Source of the DNA: Collinsella aerofaciens
GTDB taxonomy: Bacteria > Actinomycetota > Coriobacteriia > Coriobacteriales > Coriobacteriaceae
Assembly: GCF_002736145.1 (NCBI RefSeq)
Contig: NZ_CP024160.1
Location: forward strand, 186,001-250,000
DNA: 64,000 nt
Direction of reading: 5' to 3'
A program made the translations under genes and the position numbers. Shown here in pieces: positions 60,433 to 64,000 of this stretch. Below the pieces are notes generated by a model. It was not told where the DNA came from, did not search any database, and worked only from the letters and a program-made list of their open reading frames with translations. The stretch's first letter is position 1. Every line of letters begins with the position of its first letter.

Positions 60433-61623
60433 GTGCAATACCGCGTTGACCCCAAAAGTGGTAACCGAATATCTGCTCTGGGTCTGGGCTGCATGAGGTT
60501 TCCCGGTTCGCCGGGACACCCCGATGCGAAGACCGCCGATGCCATCATTTCCCGTGCGGTGGAGCAGGGGATTAATTATCTGGATACTGCGTATCTCTAT
60601 CCCGGTAACGAGGCGTGCGTGGGCGCCTCACTTGAGCGCTTGGGGCTGCGCGACCGGGTGTTGCTGGCGACCAAGTTGCCGCACGCTTCGTGCAAGTGCG
60701 CGGAGGATTTCGACCGGTTCTTCGACGAGCAACTGCGTCGCCTGCGGACCGACCATATCGACTATTACCTTATGCACAACATCACTTCGCCCGCTCAGTG
60801 GGAGCGCGTGGTGGCATTGGGTATCGAGGACTGGATCGCGCGTCAAAAGGCGGCGGGGCGCATTCGCCAGATTGGTTTTTCGTACCACGGCAGCGCGGCT
60901 GATTTTCTGACGATGCTTGACGCATATGACTGGGATTTTTGCCAGATACAGTACAACTATGCCGGCGAGCGTTACCAAGCGGGAACGGCAGGACTCATGG
61001 CGGCTGCGGAGCGCGGGCTCGCGGTGTTTGTGATGGAGCCGCTGCTGGGCGGGCGTCTGGCAGGCAAGCTGCCGCCGCGGGCCCGCGCCGTGCTCGATGG
61101 TGCTCGTGACCCGCATTTGCGCACTCCTGCCGCTTGGGGGCTTTCGTGGGTGTGGAATCATCCTCAGGTGACGATGCTGCTTTCGGGTATGACCGATACC
61201 GCGCAGGTGGATGAGAACGCGGTGTTGGCCGATCGGGCCCTGCCGGATTCGATGACAGCTACTCAGCTCGATACCATCGCGCACGTGCTGATGGAGTTTG
61301 AAAAATCGAACCGTGCGCCCTGCACGGGATGTGGCTACTGCATGCCATGTCCCAAGGGTATCAACATTCCCGGCTGCTTTGCTGCCTACAACGCGAGCTA
61401 TGCGCACAGCTGGTTTACGGGGCTGTCGCAATACTTTACGGCGAGTGCGGTGCGCACGAGCGAGCCCAAGCTGGTGAGCAATTGCGTCAAGTGCGGCAAA
61501 TGCGCGCGCCACTGCCCGCAGCATATCGATATCCCCGAGCGTCTCGATGACGTGCGCCGACGCTTCCAGCCGGGCCCCGTAACGGCCATGCTTAAAGTCT
61601 TCGGCAAAACACGCTCCTCATGA
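60433..61623 (+). CDS. Aldo/keto reductase with C-terminal ferredoxin-like Fe-S domain
   Basis: 396 residues. N-terminal about 300 residues are an aldo/keto reductase barrel (ALGLGCMRFPG, NYLDTAYLYPGNE, DYYLMHN, GFSYHG). C-terminal cysteine groups CTGCGYCMPCPKGINIP and CVKCGKCARHCPQHIDIP should bind two [4Fe-4S] clusters, suggesting electron transfer with ferredoxin or flavin rather than only NADPH. GTG at 60433 has GGGAGGGG upstream; longer starts have none. Confidence 0.88.
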   Translation: MQYRVDPKSGNRISALGLGCMRFPGSPGHPDAKTADAIISRAVEQGINYLDTAYLYPGNEACVGASLERLGLRDRVLLATKLPHASCKCAEDFDRFFDEQLRRLRTDHIDYYLMHNITSPAQWERVVALGIEDWIARQKAAGRIRQIGFSYHGSAADFLTMLDAYDWDFCQIQYNYAGERYQAGTAGLMAAAERGLAVFVMEPLLGGRLAGKLPPRARAVLDGARDPHLRTPAAWGLSWVWNHPQVTMLLSGMTDTAQVDENAVLADRALPDSMTATQLDTIAHVLMEFEKSNRAPCTGCGYCMPCPKGINIPGCFAAYNASYAHSWFTGLSQYFTASAVRTSEPKLVSNCVKCGKCARHCPQHIDIPERLDDVRRRFQPGPVTAMLKVFGKTRSS

Positions 61624-61635
61624 CCCTTTTATAAC

Positions 61636-61698
61636 TTGCGGTGGAATAGTTCCTGTTTGCGGCAGAATGGGGCTTAAACAGGAACTATTTCACCGCAA
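61636..61698 (+). repeat. Inverted repeat, family C copy 1
   Basis: 23-base arms (61636-61658 with 61676-61698) with one mismatch, loop of 17. Outer part TTGCGGTGGAATA matches copy 2 at 62795; the inner arm differs (GTTCCTG here, CGGTCTG there) but stays paired. Lies 15 bases before the next gene. Confidence 0.8.
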
Positions 61699-61713
61699 CT
61701 GAAGGGGGCTGTC

Positions 61714-62733
61714 GTGGGCCATCGGGATTCATATGATGATTTGCGCGAGGTTCGTTGGGGCGTTTTGGGCGCTGGGCACATTTCGCATCGATTTGCATCG
61801 TCGCTCAAGGAGGTGGACGGGGCACGGCTTGTGGCTGCCGCCGGTCGCACCCCTTCGCATGTTGAGGAGTTTTGCAGGGCGTTTTCGATTGAAGCCGCGC
61901 ACAGTTATGCCACGGCTGACGATAGCGGCGATGCGGCTTATGACGCGCTGATTGCCGACCCCGATGTCGACGCGATCTACTTGGCTCTTCCGCATGGCAT
62001 GCATACGCGTTGGGCCTGTCGCGCGCTGCGCGCCGGAAAGGCCGTGCTGTGCGAAAAGCCGGCCGTTTTGAGTGAGGAAGAGGCTCTCTCGATTGCCTCC
62101 GCCTCTCGCGAGCACGGCGTGCTGTTTATGGAGGCGATGAAGAATCGGTTTTGCCCGATGCGCACTCGCGTGAAGGGTTTGCTTGCGTCGGGCGAGCTCG
62201 GCTGTATCGTCTCGATCGAAAGCGTGCAAAAACTCGATTATGGTGAGCCCCCTTCGAGTTATCTGCTCGATCCGTTGCAGGGTGGTTGTCTATATGACAT
62301 GGGCTGCTATGCGGTCGGGTGGTTTGAGGATCTGCTTGCGGGTGCGTGCGATGTTTCGTCTCGTGAAGTTCGCTGGCGTGACGTATCGGGCGGCCGCGTG
62401 GATTGGGCCGATGAGATCCATATGAGTGTCGGCGGTATACCTATTCATATGGTGTGCGACGGCAAAGCAGCATATGAAAGCCGCTTAACGATTGCCTGTG
62501 AGCGGGGCTCGTTGGAAATCGAGCGTCTCCATCGCCCCGAGCTCGCTCATGTGAAGTATTCCGACGGACGAATGCTCGAAATAAATGCCCCGTTTGAGGT
62601 CGATGATTTCTACGGCGAAGCTTCGCATGCGACCCAGCTCATCCGGGCGGGGAAACTCGAGAGTCCCGTCATGCCTCTTGCCGCCACGCAGCGCTGTGCG
62701 CAGATCATCGATGCGATTCGCTTGACGCTCTAG
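61714..62733 (+). CDS. Gfo/Idh/MocA-family oxidoreductase
   Basis: 339 residues. Glycine loop WGVLGAGHISHRFASSL, HTRWACRALRAGKAVLCEKPA with the EKP motif, and MKNRF of the dihydrodiol-dehydrogenase-like subgroup. NAD(P)-dependent; substrate unknown. GTG start with AAGGGGG upstream, immediately after an inverted repeat. Confidence 0.87.
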   Translation: MGHRDSYDDLREVRWGVLGAGHISHRFASSLKEVDGARLVAAAGRTPSHVEEFCRAFSIEAAHSYATADDSGDAAYDALIADPDVDAIYLALPHGMHTRWACRALRAGKAVLCEKPAVLSEEEALSIASASREHGVLFMEAMKNRFCPMRTRVKGLLASGELGCIVSIESVQKLDYGEPPSSYLLDPLQGGCLYDMGCYAVGWFEDLLAGACDVSSREVRWRDVSGGRVDWADEIHMSVGGIPIHMVCDGKAAYESRLTIACERGSLEIERLHRPELAHVKYSDGRMLEINAPFEVDDFYGEASHATQLIRAGKLESPVMPLAATQRCAQIIDAIRLTL

Positions 62734-62794
62734 GCTGCGGTACTGGTGCTCAAGGGGGCTCGGCGGACCGTGCCCCTGATGCCCCTTTTATATC

Positions 62795-62857
62795 TTGCGG
62801 TGGAATACGGTCTGTTTGCGCCAAAATAAGGCACCAATAGACCGTATTTCACCGCAA
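62795..62857 (+). repeat. Inverted repeat, family C copy 2
   Basis: Arms 62795-62817 and 62836-62857, pairing with one mismatch and a G-T pair. Flanks (CCTTTTATA-CTTGCGGTGGAATA) and the loop (TTTGCG....AAT..GGC) align with copy 1. Lies 20 bases before the endonuclease IV gene. Confidence 0.8.
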
Positions 62858-62877
62858 CTGATGAGGGGGAGCTGGAG

Positions 62878-63744
62878 ATGCTGACGATCGGGTGCCATCT
62901 TTCGACAACGAAGGGCTATCGGGCAATGGGGGAGACGGCGTTGTCCATTGGTGCCAATACCTTTGCGTTCTTTACGCGCAACCCGCGCGGTGGCAAGGCA
63001 AAAGAACTTGACATGGATGACGTGGCGGCTCTGCGCGAGCTTATGGCACAAAACGACTTTGGACCGCTGGTGGCGCATGCCCCGTATACCTACAACCCCT
63101 GTTCTGCCAAAGAGCGGGCGCGCGAGTTTGCCTTGGAGGCAATGGCCGAGGACTTGCAGCGTCTGGAAGCACTGCCCGGCAACTACTACAACTTCCATCC
63201 CGGTGCGCATGTGGGACAGGGCTCCGACGTCGGCATTCAGATGATTGTCGACACGCTGTGCCAGGTGATGTTTGAGGGGCAGCAGACGACGGTATTACTC
63301 GAGACCATGGCAGGCAAGGGCACCGAGGTGGGCCGTAGCTTTGAAGAACTGGCGTGCATTATCGAGGGCGTTGCCGCCAAGCGCCCAGAGCTGTCCGATA
63401 AGCTGGGCGTTTGTTTGGACACCTGCCATGTGAGCGATGCCGGCTACGACATCATCCATGATCTGGACGGCGTACTCGACGAGTTCGACCGCGTGGTGGG
63501 TATCGATCGCTTGCATGCCGTACATATCAACGATTCGAAGAACCCTTGTGGCGCCCATAAAGATCGTCACGAGTGCATCGGCAAGGGATACCTTGGCAGC
63601 GAGGAATTTGGTGGCGGTATGCAGGTTATGCAGAATATTGTATCGAATGGCCGTTTGCGCGCATTGCCGTTCATTTTGGAGACACCGAACGAACTTGCAG
63701 GTTATGCAGCTGAAATCAAACTATTAAGGTCATTGCAGCAGTAA
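62878..63744 (+). CDS. nfo: Deoxyribonuclease IV (endonuclease IV)
   Basis: 288 residues. Xylose-isomerase-like barrel with the trinuclear zinc ligands: HLS near the N-terminus, [49 protein letters not shown] and ILETP. Repairs abasic sites. ATG follows GGGGGAGCTGGAG. Confidence 0.95.
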   Translation: MLTIGCHLSTTKGYRAMGETALSIGANTFAFFTRNPRGGKAKELDMDDVAALRELMAQNDFGPLVAHAPYTYNPCSAKERAREFALEAMAEDLQRLEALPGNYYNFHPGAHVGQGSDVGIQMIVDTLCQVMFEGQQTTVLLETMAGKGTEVGRSFEELACIIEGVAAKRPELSDKLGVCLDTCHVSDAGYDIIHDLDGVLDEFDRVVGIDRLHAVHINDSKNPCGAHKDRHECIGKGYLGSEEFGGGMQVMQNIVSNGRLRALPFILETPNELAGYAAEIKLLRSLQQ

Positions 63745-63805
63745 TGACTGTCACAAAGTAGAGTCTTCCATTCACGTTATGGGTTTGTTTCAATCAGTTT
63801 TCTCA

Positions 63806-63834
63806 TTGCAGATTCGTAATTCCGGGTGCATAAT
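63806..63834 (+). promoter_or_regulatory. Promoter of the last gene
   Basis: TTGCAG, 17 bases, CATAAT. A GACCTC-N10-GAGGTC palindrome follows at 63852-63873 in the leader and could be an operator. Confidence 0.65.
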
Positions 63835-63891
63835 AGCCAACAGTTTTTGCAGACCTCTGAATCAAACGAGGTCACCGGAAGGAGACTGATT

Positions 63892-64000
63892 ATGAAGCTG
63901 AAGAAGCTCGGCGCATTTGCCGCCACGGGTGCTATGGCGCTCGCCCTTGCTCTGACGGGCTGCGGCTCGTCCAACGCCACCTCTGGTTCTGATGCCGGTT
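63892..64000 (+). CDS. Lipoprotein, probably a substrate-binding protein (3' partial)
   Basis: Only 36 codons are in the window. MKLKKLGAFAATGAMALALA followed by lipobox LTGCGSSN is a type II signal peptide, then a Ser/Thr/Gly-rich linker (NATSGSDAG) as in ABC transporter binding proteins. AAGGAGACTG ribosome site and its own promoter. The family cannot be settled from this fragment. Confidence 0.7.
   Translation, partial: MKLKKLGAFAATGAMALALALTGCGSSNATSGSDAG

Noticed and set aside
1-64000. CRISPR arrays, prophage or insertion sequences
   Set aside because: No regularly spaced repeats, no transposase, integrase or phage structural genes were seen.

Overview
The window is high-GC Gram-positive chromosomal DNA that looks like a gut member of the Coriobacteriia, most likely Collinsella. 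This is inferred from WhiA, from the style of the Tat/lipoprotein signals, from codon bias strong enough to leave long antisense open frames, and from a fermentative gene set (oxygen-sensitive NrdDG, phosphotransacylase/acyl kinase, ferredoxin-type aldo/keto reductase). No phage, IS element or CRISPR array is visible.

Layout. 0-3.6 kb: murJ (open at the left edge) and uvrC. 3.6-14.3 kb: a sialic-acid-type catabolic cluster made of a peptide-family ABC importer with a fused permease-ATPase, two acetyl-xylan-esterase-like hydrolases (one lacking its nucleophile), nanA-type lyase, ROK kinase nanK and epimerase nanE. It sits inside the commonly conserved uvrC-rapZ-whiA-gap neighbourhood. 14.4-21.6 kb: rapZ, whiA and a glycolytic block gap-pgk-tpiA-gpmI followed by secG. 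21.8-27.8 kb: a complete oligopeptide importer, oppABCDF. 27.8-34.5 kb: two long nested hairpins, tRNA-Leu, a SpoIIE-type phosphatase with a fused STAS-kinase partner, five further tRNA genes/copies with interleaved terminators, a tandem duplication at a tRNA 3' end, and a GH13 alpha-glucosidase.

34.7-41.8 kb is the least conventional locus: an Sfp-type phosphopantetheinyl transferase, a TetR regulator, then an operon of an SCP-x-type thiolase, a DUF35 zinc-ribbon/OB protein, a stand-alone acyl carrier protein, phosphotransacylase, butyrate-type kinase and an MFS transporter. It could couple C-C bond cleavage of an acyl substrate to ATP formation, or run in reverse to prime acyl transfer; its substrate is unknown. 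A small membrane gene broken in a G-run follows.

42.6-49.7 kb: nrdD (with an NrdR box and a long structured leader) and nrdG, separated by a second pair of long hairpins; a folate block folE-HD protein-folB; and two minus-strand peptidase-type genes. 49.8-56.9 kb: FKBP, an orphan UreE-like protein, a HAD phosphatase, a Fur-family regulator, acylphosphatase-like protein, Gfo/Idh oxidoreductase, RNase H, and a divergent LysR/metY pair with a 17-codon leader peptide. 57-64 kb: a 3D-domain-like secreted protein, ketopantoate-reductase-like and cyclase genes, an Fe-S aldo/keto reductase, a second Gfo/Idh protein, endonuclease IV, and the start of a lipoprotein gene. Two homologous inverted repeats with compensatory arm changes precede the last Gfo/Idh and endonuclease IV genes. 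All positions, pairings and motifs were read by eye; no alignment, folding or database search was run.
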